From Oceanimonas marisflavi (GTDB lineage Bacteria; Pseudomonadota; Gammaproteobacteria; Enterobacterales; Aeromonadaceae), in NCBI RefSeq assembly GCF_003049725.1, contig NZ_QAGM01000018.1, positions 1-64,000 of the forward strand: DNA of 64,000 nucleotides. The letters run 5' to 3'. Below are positions 42,006 to 49,634 of this stretch, one piece after another. The position numbers and the translations under genes are program-made. A model generated the notes under the pieces. The model was not told the DNA's origin. It was given only the letters and a program-made list of their open reading frames with translations, and searched no databases. Numbering within the stretch: position 1 is the first letter of the stretch; the number at the start of each line of letters is the position of its first letter.

Positions 42006-43310
42006 CTATTCGCGCTGCAAGCTGAACTGCAGAAAGTGGGTCGAGCAGGAAATACAGGGGTCGTAATTACGGATCAGCCGCTCGCAGAACAGCTTTAGTT
42101 CCTGATCGCTGTGATGCAGGCCAAATTGAGTGACCGAAGCCCTGAGATCCTGCTCAATGCGCGCCTGATTCTGACTGGTGGGCGGAATAATGGAACAGGA
42201 TAACACCCGGCCCTGCTCATCGAGCCGGTAATGATGGTAGATCATGCCCCGCGGCGCCTCGGTGCAAAAGCAACACTCTCCCGCCCTAGGGCTCACCGGC
42301 AGACAAGCCTCACCGCTCGGGCAGTCCTGCGCCAGCAGGCGGCTGGCTTCAAACAAGGCCCAGTAAATTTCCAGGGCCCGGGCCTGAATGCTGGTGAACA
42401 TATTGCGACTGGGAAAGCCCAGGCCACAATCCCGGGCCTGGGCCTGCACCTCGGCGGGCAGCCGGGCGAAGCCATTGTTCATTCGGGCCAGGGGCCCCAC
42501 CAGATAATCACGGCCATCGAGCAGTGAATACAGCGAGGTGGAATGGGGCTCCTGGTGCTCAGCAAAGTGGGCGGCATAATCACCGTAATCCAGGCTCAGG
42601 CCGGTGTTGCTGGTAATGCGGCCGCCATTGATGGCATAGGCACCGGGCTCGGTCAGGCTGACCCAGATAAAATCATGGCTGTAGTCGGGCAGGCTCAGCC
42701 CGGCGGTCCAGCGCACCAATGCTTCGGCGGCGGGCAGGGCCTGCGCCACCTGCCCCCGGACGGCAGCCCAGCGGTCGGCATCGGGCAGGCGACCAAAGCC
42801 GCCCACCTGCAGCCCCACCGGATGCACAGAGCGCCCGCCCAGCAGCGCCATCAGGGCATTGCCGGCTTCCTGCAACTGCATGCCCCGCTGCAGTACCTCC
42901 GGATACAGCCTGGCCATGGCCAGGGCATGATCAAATCCGAGAAAGTCCGGCGCGGCCAGAAAATGAATATGCAGGGCATGGCTCTGCACCCACTCCCCCA
43001 GGTTCATCAGCTTTCTCAGCTGCATCAGTGGCTCAGGCAGTTCAATACCAAACAGCCGCTCCATGGCCTGAATGGAGGTCAGCTGATAGGCCATGGGGCA
43101 GATACCGCAGATGCGGGCGTTGAGATCCGGCACCTCCTGATAGCCGCGCCCTTCCAGAAACTTCTCGAACAACCGGGGCGGCTCAAAAATGGCCAGGTGC
43201 AGCTTGTCGATGCGATTCCCCCTGGCGCTCAGCTCCAGGCTGCCTTCTCCTTCCAGCCGGGTCACAAAGGGCACTTTCAGGGAAATCCTGCGCCTGCTTT
43301 TTTTCTTCAT
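42006..43310 (-). CDS. hyhL: [NiFe] hydrogenase large (catalytic) subunit, group 3b-type
   Basis: This subunit holds the NiFe active site that splits or makes H2. The 434-residue protein has the N-terminal ligand motif ARICGICPMAYQ (Cys68, Cys71) and the C-terminal DPCISCSTH (Cys419, Cys422). After His425 a 9-residue tail, FLQFSLQRE, remains, the expected substrate for a maturation peptidase. The three partner subunits encoded just upstream in the operon place it in the cytoplasmic NADP-linked sulfhydrogenase group (3b). It is the last gene of the operon and overlaps the small subunit gene by 4 bases. Confidence 0.92.
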   Translation of the reverse strand: MKKKSRRRISLKVPFVTRLEGEGSLELSARGNRIDKLHLAIFEPPRLFEKFLEGRGYQEVPDLNARICGICPMAYQLTSIQAMERLFGIELPEPLMQLRKLMNLGEWVQSHALHIHFLAAPDFLGFDHALAMARLYPEVLQRGMQLQEAGNALMALLGGRSVHPVGLQVGGFGRLPDADRWAAVRGQVAQALPAAEALVRWTAGLSLPDYSHDFIWVSLTEPGAYAINGGRITSNTGLSLDYGDYAAHFAEHQEPHSTSLYSLLDGRDYLVGPLARMNNGFARLPAEVQAQARDCGLGFPSRNMFTSIQARALEIYWALFEASRLLAQDCPSGEACLPVSPRAGECCFCTEAPRGMIYHHYRLDEQGRVLSCSIIPPTSQNQARIEQDLRASVTQFGLHHSDQELKLFCERLIRNYDPCISCSTHFLQFSLQRE

Positions 43311-44110
43311 TCGTCCAGCTCCCGCACATCGATTCGCTGCCAGCGCTGGTGTTGCTCGCGAAAGGGCGCGCTGTGACTGTGAATGGCGGCAAAGCGTCTG
43401 GCAATGTCAGCGGGCACCAGGCCCAGACCGGAAAAGCGGTTGGCCAGACTGTCGCAGTTGGGTTGCTCGGACGGGCCGAAACAGCCGTAACAAGCCCGGC
43501 CAAAGGCGGGACAAAGGGCGCCGCAGCCGGTGCGCACCACCGGGCCCAGACAAGGGGCTCCTTTGGTTACCATGACGCACACCTGCTGGCGGCGCTTGCA
43601 CTCCATGCACAGCTTTTCGGCCTCGGGGCGAGGCTGCACGTCCAGCCGCAACTGGCGCAGAAAATGGCGCATCTGCTCCACGGTAATGGGGCAGCCCCAG
43701 AGTTCAAAGTCCACCTTGATATGCTCGGCCACCCCGGTGGAGGTGGCCAGGGTGGCGATAAACTCCGGATGAGCATAAATGGCCGCCTGCCAGCCCGGAC
43801 CATCGGCCAGGTTGCGCAGGGCCTGAATGCCGCCGCTGGTGGCACAGGCCCCCATAGTCACCACCAGCTTGCTGTTGCGACGCAGGCGCTCGGCCCGCTC
43901 AAGATCGTCCGGGGTGGAGACACTGCCTTCGACAAAGGCCACGTCCACCTGTTGGTCCGGCCCCTCGATGCCCGCCTCGATAAAATGCAGGAATTCCACT
44001 TCTTGCAGCAGCTCCAGCAACGCCGCCCCCTGATTGAGAAAGGCCAGCTGGCAGCCGGAGCAGGACGTGAGCTTGTGCACCGCCAGGGTCAGCTTTGGTT
44101 TTGTCGTCAC
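43307..44110 (-). CDS. hyhS: [NiFe] hydrogenase small subunit (delta)
   Basis: The small subunit carries iron-sulfur clusters that pass electrons from the NiFe site. From GTG 44110 (behind GGAGGGA and overlapping the preceding TGA as GTGA) the protein is 267 residues. It begins VTTKPKLTLAVHKLTSCSGC, the proximal-cluster motif, followed by GACATSGGIQ and ELWGCPIT. A C-terminal cysteine series CMECKRRQQVC, GAPCLGPVVRTGCGALCPAF and CYGCFGP follows. It lacks a Tat signal, so the enzyme is cytoplasmic. The GTG start is inferred from the overlap. Confidence 0.9.
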   Translation of the reverse strand: MTTKPKLTLAVHKLTSCSGCQLAFLNQGAALLELLQEVEFLHFIEAGIEGPDQQVDVAFVEGSVSTPDDLERAERLRRNSKLVVTMGACATSGGIQALRNLADGPGWQAAIYAHPEFIATLATSTGVAEHIKVDFELWGCPITVEQMRHFLRQLRLDVQPRPEAEKLCMECKRRQQVCVMVTKGAPCLGPVVRTGCGALCPAFGRACYGCFGPSEQPNCDSLANRFSGLGLVPADIARRFAAIHSHSAPFREQHQRWQRIDVRELDE

Positions 44111-44925
44111 ACTCCCTCCCTGCCCAGCCAGGGCTTCACTGCCGGGTAATGAAAGACGGGGCCATCCTTGCAGACAAAATAAGGCCCCAGCTGGCAGTGA
44201 CCGCACAAACCCAGGCCACACTGAAAGTTGCGCTCCAGACTCAGATAGACGGCGTCATCCCCCACGCGCAGCCGGGCCAGCTGTTTAAGCGCCGCCAGCA
44301 TCATGATCTCGGGGCCGCACATCAGCACGGCGCAATTGGTTGAGTCGAACTCGGCCAGCGCCAGCAACTCGGTCACCAGCCCCAGCCGCCAGCGATGCCG
44401 GTGGCGGTGCTCCTCGCTCGCGGCCAGCAGCACCTGGCACTTGCCCAGGGTTTGCCAGCGCCGGTATTGCTTCTGCCAGAGCAGATCGGCATGGTGTTTG
44501 ACCCCCTGCAGGATCACAATGCGGCCATACCGATCCCGGTTGGCCACCGCATGGTGAATGGCCGCCACCACAGGCGCACACCCCAGCCCGGCGGTGATAA
44601 ACACTAGGTCCCGTCCCTGCAGTTGCGCCAGGGGCCAGCCCCGGCCAAAGGGTCCCCGCAGACCCAGCTGCTGGCCAACGTTCAGCGCCACCAGGGGATG
44701 AGTGACCCGGCCCACGGCGCGGATGGTGTGCTGCAACAGCCCCTGCCGCCAGCCCATAATGGAGATGGCCACTTCACCGGCGCCAAACAGATACAGCATG
44801 TTGAACTGGCCGTAATCAAAATCAAAGGGTGCCTGAGTGTCCAGCGCCAGACCCAGGGTATAAATCCCCGGCGATTCCATCTCCTTTGCCGCCAGGGTGG
44901 CGACCATGGGCAGTGTCTGACTCAT
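44107..44925 (-). CDS. hyhG: Hydrogenase FAD/NAD(P)-binding subunit (gamma)
   Basis: The 272-residue protein resembles ferredoxin-NADP reductase/dihydroorotate dehydrogenase electron-transfer subunits. It has an FAD domain (FDYGQFNMLYLFGAGEVAIS), a nucleotide-binding domain (DLVFITAGLGCAPVVAAIHH and NCAVLMCGPEIMMLAALKQL) and a C-terminal [2Fe-2S] site CGLGLCGHCQLGPYFVCKDG. It would connect the hydrogenase to NADP(H). It overlaps the neighbouring genes by 4 bases on each side. Confidence 0.9.
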   Translation of the reverse strand: MSQTLPMVATLAAKEMESPGIYTLGLALDTQAPFDFDYGQFNMLYLFGAGEVAISIMGWRQGLLQHTIRAVGRVTHPLVALNVGQQLGLRGPFGRGWPLAQLQGRDLVFITAGLGCAPVVAAIHHAVANRDRYGRIVILQGVKHHADLLWQKQYRRWQTLGKCQVLLAASEEHRHRHRWRLGLVTELLALAEFDSTNCAVLMCGPEIMMLAALKQLARLRVGDDAVYLSLERNFQCGLGLCGHCQLGPYFVCKDGPVFHYPAVKPWLGREGV

Positions 44926-46031
44926 GACGGCGCTTCTCGGGGGCTGTCTTGCAGCAAGGCCTGTGCCTCTTCCACCAGATCAATGGCCACCGGACACCAG
45001 GCGATGCAACGGCCACAGCCGACACAGCCGCTGCGGCCGAACTGCTGCTGCCAGGTGGCCAGCTTGTGCACCAGCCACTGGCGATAACGATGGCGGATCT
45101 CGGCGCGGATCACCTTGCCGGTAATGTAACTGTGCTGCTCGCTGAAGCAGGAATCCCAGCGCTGCACCTGCCCGGCCTGCCGGTTCTGAATATCGCCCTC
45201 GGTATCCTGCCTCGAGCAAAAACAGGTAGGGCAGACCGAGGTACAGTTACCGCAGGCCAGACAGCGTTCAGCCACCTGCTGCCAGCGTGGGTGATCGAGC
45301 CAGTCCACCAGTTGCGCCAGCTCGGCTTCGGAGGGCATGGCCCGCTGCTGTTGACGGGCACCGGCCAGCAGGGTCCGGGCCCTGGCCAGCTGCTTGCCGG
45401 TTGCTTTCTTCAGCGGCAGCCCGGCTGCAATGGCCGCGCCTTGATCGCTGCCGGCCTGCAGCAGGTAGCCGTCATCCAGCTCGTCGAGCAGCAGATCGAA
45501 ACCGGAGCGGGCCTCGGGGCCGTCACCGGTCGAAACACAGAAGCAGGTTTCGGCGCTGCGGCCACAATTCACCGCCACAATAAAGAGTTGTTCACGCTGA
45601 GCCCGGTAAAAACGGTCGGCATAAGGCCCGTCCATAAAATGCCGGTCCTGAATGGCCAGCGCCGCCAGATCACAGCCCCGCAGACCGATAAACGCGAGCC
45701 GCTCGGGGGTGGGCTCCACGGCACGAAAATGCAGGCCCTGTTCGGTATGCTCGGCCCGCCAGAGCACCTGCTCGGGTTTGAACAGCCAGGGTTTGAGCCC
45801 CTGAGGACCGGTATTCCAGGCAAAGGCCCGCTTGCCGGCGGTGTGCTGCAGACGATAGCTGCCGGCCCCGGCCAGCTCCTGCCAGCCCCAGGGCAGATCG
45901 TCAACATGGTCAAGGGGGGCAAACAGAATGGCATCGTCTTTCACTTGTGGGCCAATCACGCTGTAACCGGACTGCACCAGCGCCCGATGCAACCGGTGCA
46001 GATGCTCACGAAATAAGAAGCGCTTAGTCAT
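44922..46031 (-). CDS. hyhB: Hydrogenase 4Fe-4S dicluster subunit (beta)
   Basis: The 369-residue protein, started at ATG 46031 (MTKRFLFREHLHRLHRALVQ), has a large N-terminal domain with CDLAALAIQDRHF and NCGRSAETCFCVS. Two ferredoxin-type cluster motifs follow, CLACGNCTSVCPTCFC near residue 255 and CVGCGRCIAWCPVAID near 335. It matches the beta subunit of group 3b sulfhydrogenases, which joins the FAD subunit to the dimer and in archaea has been linked to sulfur reduction. Its start overlaps hypB by 8 bases. Confidence 0.9.
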   Translation of the reverse strand: MTKRFLFREHLHRLHRALVQSGYSVIGPQVKDDAILFAPLDHVDDLPWGWQELAGAGSYRLQHTAGKRAFAWNTGPQGLKPWLFKPEQVLWRAEHTEQGLHFRAVEPTPERLAFIGLRGCDLAALAIQDRHFMDGPYADRFYRAQREQLFIVAVNCGRSAETCFCVSTGDGPEARSGFDLLLDELDDGYLLQAGSDQGAAIAAGLPLKKATGKQLARARTLLAGARQQQRAMPSEAELAQLVDWLDHPRWQQVAERCLACGNCTSVCPTCFCSRQDTEGDIQNRQAGQVQRWDSCFSEQHSYITGKVIRAEIRHRYRQWLVHKLATWQQQFGRSGCVGCGRCIAWCPVAIDLVEEAQALLQDSPREAPS

Positions 46032-46770
46032 GACCGGACCGGGCCAGCAGCCAGTCATACCAGGCATTCAGCCCCTCGCCGGTCCGGGCCGACAACACCA
46101 GGATCCCGATATGGGGATTGAGACGGCGCAGGGAGGCTTTTATTTTATCCAGACTGATATCCAGATAAGGCAGCAGATCGGCCTTGTTGATAATGGCCAG
46201 CTCACAGCCGGCAAACAGGTGAGGGTATTTTTCCGGTTTGTCGTCGCCGTCGGTCACCGCCATCATGGCCACCCTGTGCTGCTCGCCCAGATCGAACAGG
46301 GCCGGGCACACCAGATTGCCCACATTTTCGACCAGCACCAGAGCACCGGCCGGTGGCGCCAGGCTGGTCAGGCCCGCCTGTATCATTCGTGCATCCAGAT
46401 GACAGCCGGTGCCGGTGTTGATCTGCACCGCCCGGCCACCGCAGGCCTGAATGCGCCGGGCGTCATTCTCCGTGTGCTGATCCCCTTCAAGCACCGCCAT
46501 GGTTGGCCAGCTGGCCTGAGTATGGGCATAAGCAAAGGTGGCTTCCAGCAACCGGGTCTTGCCGGCGCCCGGCGTGCCCATCAGATTGATGCAGCTGATG
46601 CGGTTGGCGGTGAGCCAGTCGCGGTTTTGCCGGGCCAGCTCGTCGTTGCCGGCCAGCAACGCTCGCTGCAGTTGCAGACTGTCACCGTCATGGTGCAGGT
46701 GTTTATGAGTGTCTTTGCCCGGCTCCGACAGCCGGGTCTTGTCGCCGGAACATCCACAATGTCCACACAT
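46024..46770 (-). CDS. hypB: Hydrogenase nickel incorporation GTPase HypB
   Basis: HypB is the GTPase that, with HypA, delivers nickel to the large subunit. The 248-residue protein has the N-terminal CGHCGC nickel motif (residues 2-7), a histidine-containing stretch (HKHLHHDGD), the P-loop LMGTPGAGKTRLLEA near residue 65, the metal site region GDQHTENDARRI and the NKAD motif INKADLLPYLD. It overlaps hypA by one base and hyhB by 8, so it lies between maturation and structural genes of one operon. Confidence 0.96.
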   Translation of the reverse strand: MCGHCGCSGDKTRLSEPGKDTHKHLHHDGDSLQLQRALLAGNDELARQNRDWLTANRISCINLMGTPGAGKTRLLEATFAYAHTQASWPTMAVLEGDQHTENDARRIQACGGRAVQINTGTGCHLDARMIQAGLTSLAPPAGALVLVENVGNLVCPALFDLGEQHRVAMMAVTDGDDKPEKYPHLFAGCELAIINKADLLPYLDISLDKIKASLRRLNPHIGILVLSARTGEGLNAWYDWLLARSGHD

Positions 46771-47096
46771 CAGCCGAATCCTATTTCCGTTAACAGCAGT
46801 TGCCTTCCTGACGTCAAAGTATAGTCATGGCTGCCACATGGGCAGGCGTCGCCCGGCCCGGACGGGGCAAAGCACCGGCCGCAAGCGCGACATTGCGCCT
46901 CGGCGGGCACCTGCTTGATCACCAGCTCGGCATCGCTCAGTCCGCCTGCTTCTTTCACCATGTCGAAACAGAACTGCAGCCGTTCACTGTCGACACAGCT
47001 GATGGCACCTATTTCCAGGGTGATGCAGGTGATCCTTCTGTGTTGATAGGGCGCGAGTTCACTCAGCAGGGCCCGCACCACCGACAGCTCATGCAT
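46770..47096 (-). CDS. hypA: Hydrogenase nickel insertion protein HypA
   Basis: HypA binds nickel at its N-terminal MHE and holds a structural zinc. The 108-residue protein starts MHELSVVRALLSEL with His2 conserved and shows two CxxC-type zinc pairs in QCRACGRCFAPSGPGDACPC. It is followed by hypB with a one-base overlap. Length is about normal (113-119). Confidence 0.95.
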   Translation of the reverse strand: MHELSVVRALLSELAPYQHRRITCITLEIGAISCVDSERLQFCFDMVKEAGGLSDAELVIKQVPAEAQCRACGRCFAPSGPGDACPCGSHDYTLTSGRQLLLTEIGFG

Positions 47097-47098
47097 GA

Positions 47099-48133
47099 TC
47101 AGCAGATCCGCGGCAGTTGCAGGCCATGGGGCACGTCCAGCAGGCGCTGGCCGCCGTAAGGGGTGATCAGGCTGAGCCGGCCCGGTAAGGCCGGGCCCGT
47201 CACCTCACCGATAATTTGAGCGTGCCGGCCCAGAGGATGGCCACGCCACAGCGCCAGCGCCTGCTCCGCCTGCTCCGGTGCAATCACCATCGCGGCCAGC
47301 CCCTCACAGGCAAGAAACAACGGCTCCAGCCCCAGCAGCTCGCACAGTGCCTGAGTCTGGGGTCGAACGGGCAGATCGCTTTCAACCAGCCGGATCTCAA
47401 CCGCCGAGGCGCCGGCCATTTCGTTCAACACACCACCCAGGCCACCCCGGGTGGCGTCGCGCAGGCAGCGCACCCCCGAGCATTGCGCCAGCACCGGCTG
47501 AATAAGTAAGTGCAGGGCGGCGCAGTCACTGGTCAGCTCCCCCACCAGCCCCAGATCTTCCCGGGCCAGCATCACGGCGGCGCCGTGATCGCCGATATGA
47601 CCGTTGATCAGCACCTTGTCGCCGGGCCGGGCCGAGCCGATGGCAAGCTCCACGCCGGCCGGTATCACGCCCACGCCGGTGGTATTGATAAACAGCTTGT
47701 CGGCCATGCCCCGCTCCACCACCTTGGTATCGCCGGTCACTATGGTCACCCCGGCCTGGCGTGCGGCTTCGGCCATGGAGCCTACCAGGCGTTCCAGCTG
47801 CGCCCGCGGCAGTCCTTCCTCGATAATAAAGGCGGCGGTCAGATACAGGGGAATGGCGCCGCCCACGGCGAGATCATTAAGGGTGCCGCACACCGCCAGC
47901 TTGCCGATATCCCCACCGGGAAACGCCAGCGGGCTGACCACAAAGCTGTCGGTGGTCAGCGCCAGCCTGTCCCCTTTCGCCAGCAACCCGGCCAGGGGCA
48001 GCCGGGCCTGATCCTCCTTTTGCAACAGGGGAGTATCGCCGAAAGCGGCGAGAAACAGGGTGTCAATCAGCTCGTGCATGGCCCCACCTCCGGCGCCGTG
48101 AGCCAGGGTTATGGTGTCCTGCCGAAGGCTCAT
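47099..48133 (-). CDS. hypE: Hydrogenase expression/formation protein HypE
   Basis: HypE dehydrates the carbamoyl group that HypF places on its C-terminal cysteine, producing the cyanide ligand of the NiFe centre. From ATG 48133 the protein is 344 residues, starts MSLRQDTITLAHGAGGGAMH, has the AIR-synthase-like ATP site (TGDTKVVERG) and ends PRIC, keeping the essential terminal cysteine. The start overlaps the hypD stop by 4 bases; the longer frame lies inside hypD and was discarded. Confidence 0.96.
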   Translation of the reverse strand: MSLRQDTITLAHGAGGGAMHELIDTLFLAAFGDTPLLQKEDQARLPLAGLLAKGDRLALTTDSFVVSPLAFPGGDIGKLAVCGTLNDLAVGGAIPLYLTAAFIIEEGLPRAQLERLVGSMAEAARQAGVTIVTGDTKVVERGMADKLFINTTGVGVIPAGVELAIGSARPGDKVLINGHIGDHGAAVMLAREDLGLVGELTSDCAALHLLIQPVLAQCSGVRCLRDATRGGLGGVLNEMAGASAVEIRLVESDLPVRPQTQALCELLGLEPLFLACEGLAAMVIAPEQAEQALALWRGHPLGRHAQIIGEVTGPALPGRLSLITPYGGQRLLDVPHGLQLPRIC

Positions 48134-49248
48134 GTCACCTCCCCGACCCGGTATTGATAGTAGGCGGCGCAGGCCCCTTCGCTGGACACCATCAGGGCGC
48201 CGGCCGGGTGCTCGGGGGTGCACTGACGCCGGAACAGCGGGCATTGATGAGGCTTGATGCGGCCGGTGAGCACGGCGTTGCACCAGGCCGGCCCGGCGTC
48301 GGCCTCGACCGGTACATCTGTCTCCAGCAGTCCGGCCGCATCCAGATGCCGGTACTGGTCCCGCACCCGCACCCCCGAGCCCGGCACCGTGCCGAGCCCT
48401 CGCCAGTGGCTGTCCACGCCAGACTCGAACACCCGGTCAATCGCCTTCAGGGCGGCCGGGTTACCGGCTTCTTTCACCACCCTGGCATAGGCGTTTTCAA
48501 TGGCACAGCGCCCTTCGGCCAGCTGCCGCACCAGTTGATAAAGCGCCTGCAGAAAGTCCACCGGCTCAAAACCGGCGATCACCAGTGGCTTGTGATAGTG
48601 GCTGGCGATGGGATCATAGACCCGGCTGCCGATCACCATGCTGACGTGCCCTGGCCCCACAAAGCCATCGAGCCGGATCTCTCCGGCTTCCAGAAGCCCT
48701 GTCAGGGTGGGCATCAGCCGAATATGGTGGCAGAGAAAGCGCAGATTGGTGATCCCCGCCCGGTCGGTGGCCAGCAGGGAGCAGGCGATGCCCGGCATGG
48801 TGGTATCGAAACCAATGGCAAAGAACACCACCTGCTTGTGCGGGTTGTTTTGTGCCAGCGCCAGGGCATCAAAGGGGGAATAAAGCACCTTCACCCCGGC
48901 CCCCTCGGCTTTGGCCTGCAGCAGGCTGCCCCGGCTGCCGGGCACCCGCAACGGATCGCCGAAGCTCGCCAGTATCACATTCTTCCGGCGGGCCAGACTG
49001 ACCGCCTGATCCACCGCCTCCACCGGCAGCACGCACACCGGACAGCCGGGACCGTGAATAAACTCGATGGACTCGGGCAACAACTGGTGCAGCCCGAAAC
49101 GGAAGATGGCATGAGTGTGACCGCCGCATACCTCCATGATCTGCAGGGGCCGGCCCAGGCGCGCCGCCACCTTGTCGGCCACCGGGGTGATGGCCGCCAA
49201 CAGGGCCTTCACCCGGCCGGCATCACGGAATTCCGTGTTCAGACTCAT
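48130..49248 (-). CDS. hypD: Hydrogenase formation protein HypD
   Basis: HypD, with HypC, carries the iron while cyanide and CO ligands are attached, and contains a [4Fe-4S] cluster. The 372-residue protein shows IMEVCGGHTHAIFRFGL near residue 38, HGPGCPVCVLP near 65, the FAIGFDTTMPG segment and the C-terminal cluster cysteines in WCNAVLTGRIKPHQCPLF and GACAAYYQY. It overlaps hypC and hypE by 4 bases each. Confidence 0.96.
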   Translation of the reverse strand: MSLNTEFRDAGRVKALLAAITPVADKVAARLGRPLQIMEVCGGHTHAIFRFGLHQLLPESIEFIHGPGCPVCVLPVEAVDQAVSLARRKNVILASFGDPLRVPGSRGSLLQAKAEGAGVKVLYSPFDALALAQNNPHKQVVFFAIGFDTTMPGIACSLLATDRAGITNLRFLCHHIRLMPTLTGLLEAGEIRLDGFVGPGHVSMVIGSRVYDPIASHYHKPLVIAGFEPVDFLQALYQLVRQLAEGRCAIENAYARVVKEAGNPAALKAIDRVFESGVDSHWRGLGTVPGSGVRVRDQYRHLDAAGLLETDVPVEADAGPAWCNAVLTGRIKPHQCPLFRRQCTPEHPAGALMVSSEGACAAYYQYRVGEVT

Positions 49249-49493
49249 GACTCCTCTCCCTGCTCCATTTGCGCCAGCAGCGCCAGAGTGCGGCTGGCCT
49301 CCTGCTGGTCAATCAGCGCCATGGCAAAGCCCACATGCAGCAGCACCCACTGCCCCACCAGCAACGAAGGATCACTATCGGCCGCCAGCAGGCTGATATT
49401 GATCTGCCGGCGTACCCCGGCGGTCTCCGCCAGCGCCAGCCCGGCGCCGGCATCCACAATGGCCACCACCCGGGCCGGAATTCCCAGACACAT
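49245..49493 (-). CDS. hypC: Hydrogenase assembly chaperone HypC
   Basis: HypC escorts the iron centre to the hydrogenase large subunit. The 82-residue protein begins MCLGIPARVVAIVDAGAGLA with the essential Cys2, followed by the OB-like core GQWVLLHVGFAMALIDQQEA. The start at 49493 fits the family; an in-frame ATG six codons earlier would bury Cys2. It overlaps hypD by 4 bases and lies 136 bases after the hypF fusion gene, the only real gap in the operon. Confidence 0.95.
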   Translation of the reverse strand: MCLGIPARVVAIVDAGAGLALAETAGVRRQINISLLAADSDPSLLVGQWVLLHVGFAMALIDQQEASRTLALLAQMEQGEES

Positions 49494-49540
49494 AAGCGAC
49501 TCCTTCTTCAACAGCGAGCATCGGGCAAAGGGCGGTTTGT

Positions 49541-49634
49541 TGTAGCCGGCGCTTTAGCTGCCGGAACAGACGGTGCCGGCTCATCAGATACCTCATGGCT
49601 TGCTGATTTCGCGCCGGCTAAAGCGGCGCCTACC
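49541..49634. repeat. BIME-like paired hairpins bounded by TGTAGSC, copy 2
   Basis: TGTAGCCGGCGCTTTAGCTG then CCGG at the left and GCGCCGGCTAAAGCGGCGCC then TACC at the right are inverted copies, each able to form its own hairpin. The hypF stop codon lies within the right end. Design and size match the element at 4946-5020. Confidence 0.6.
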
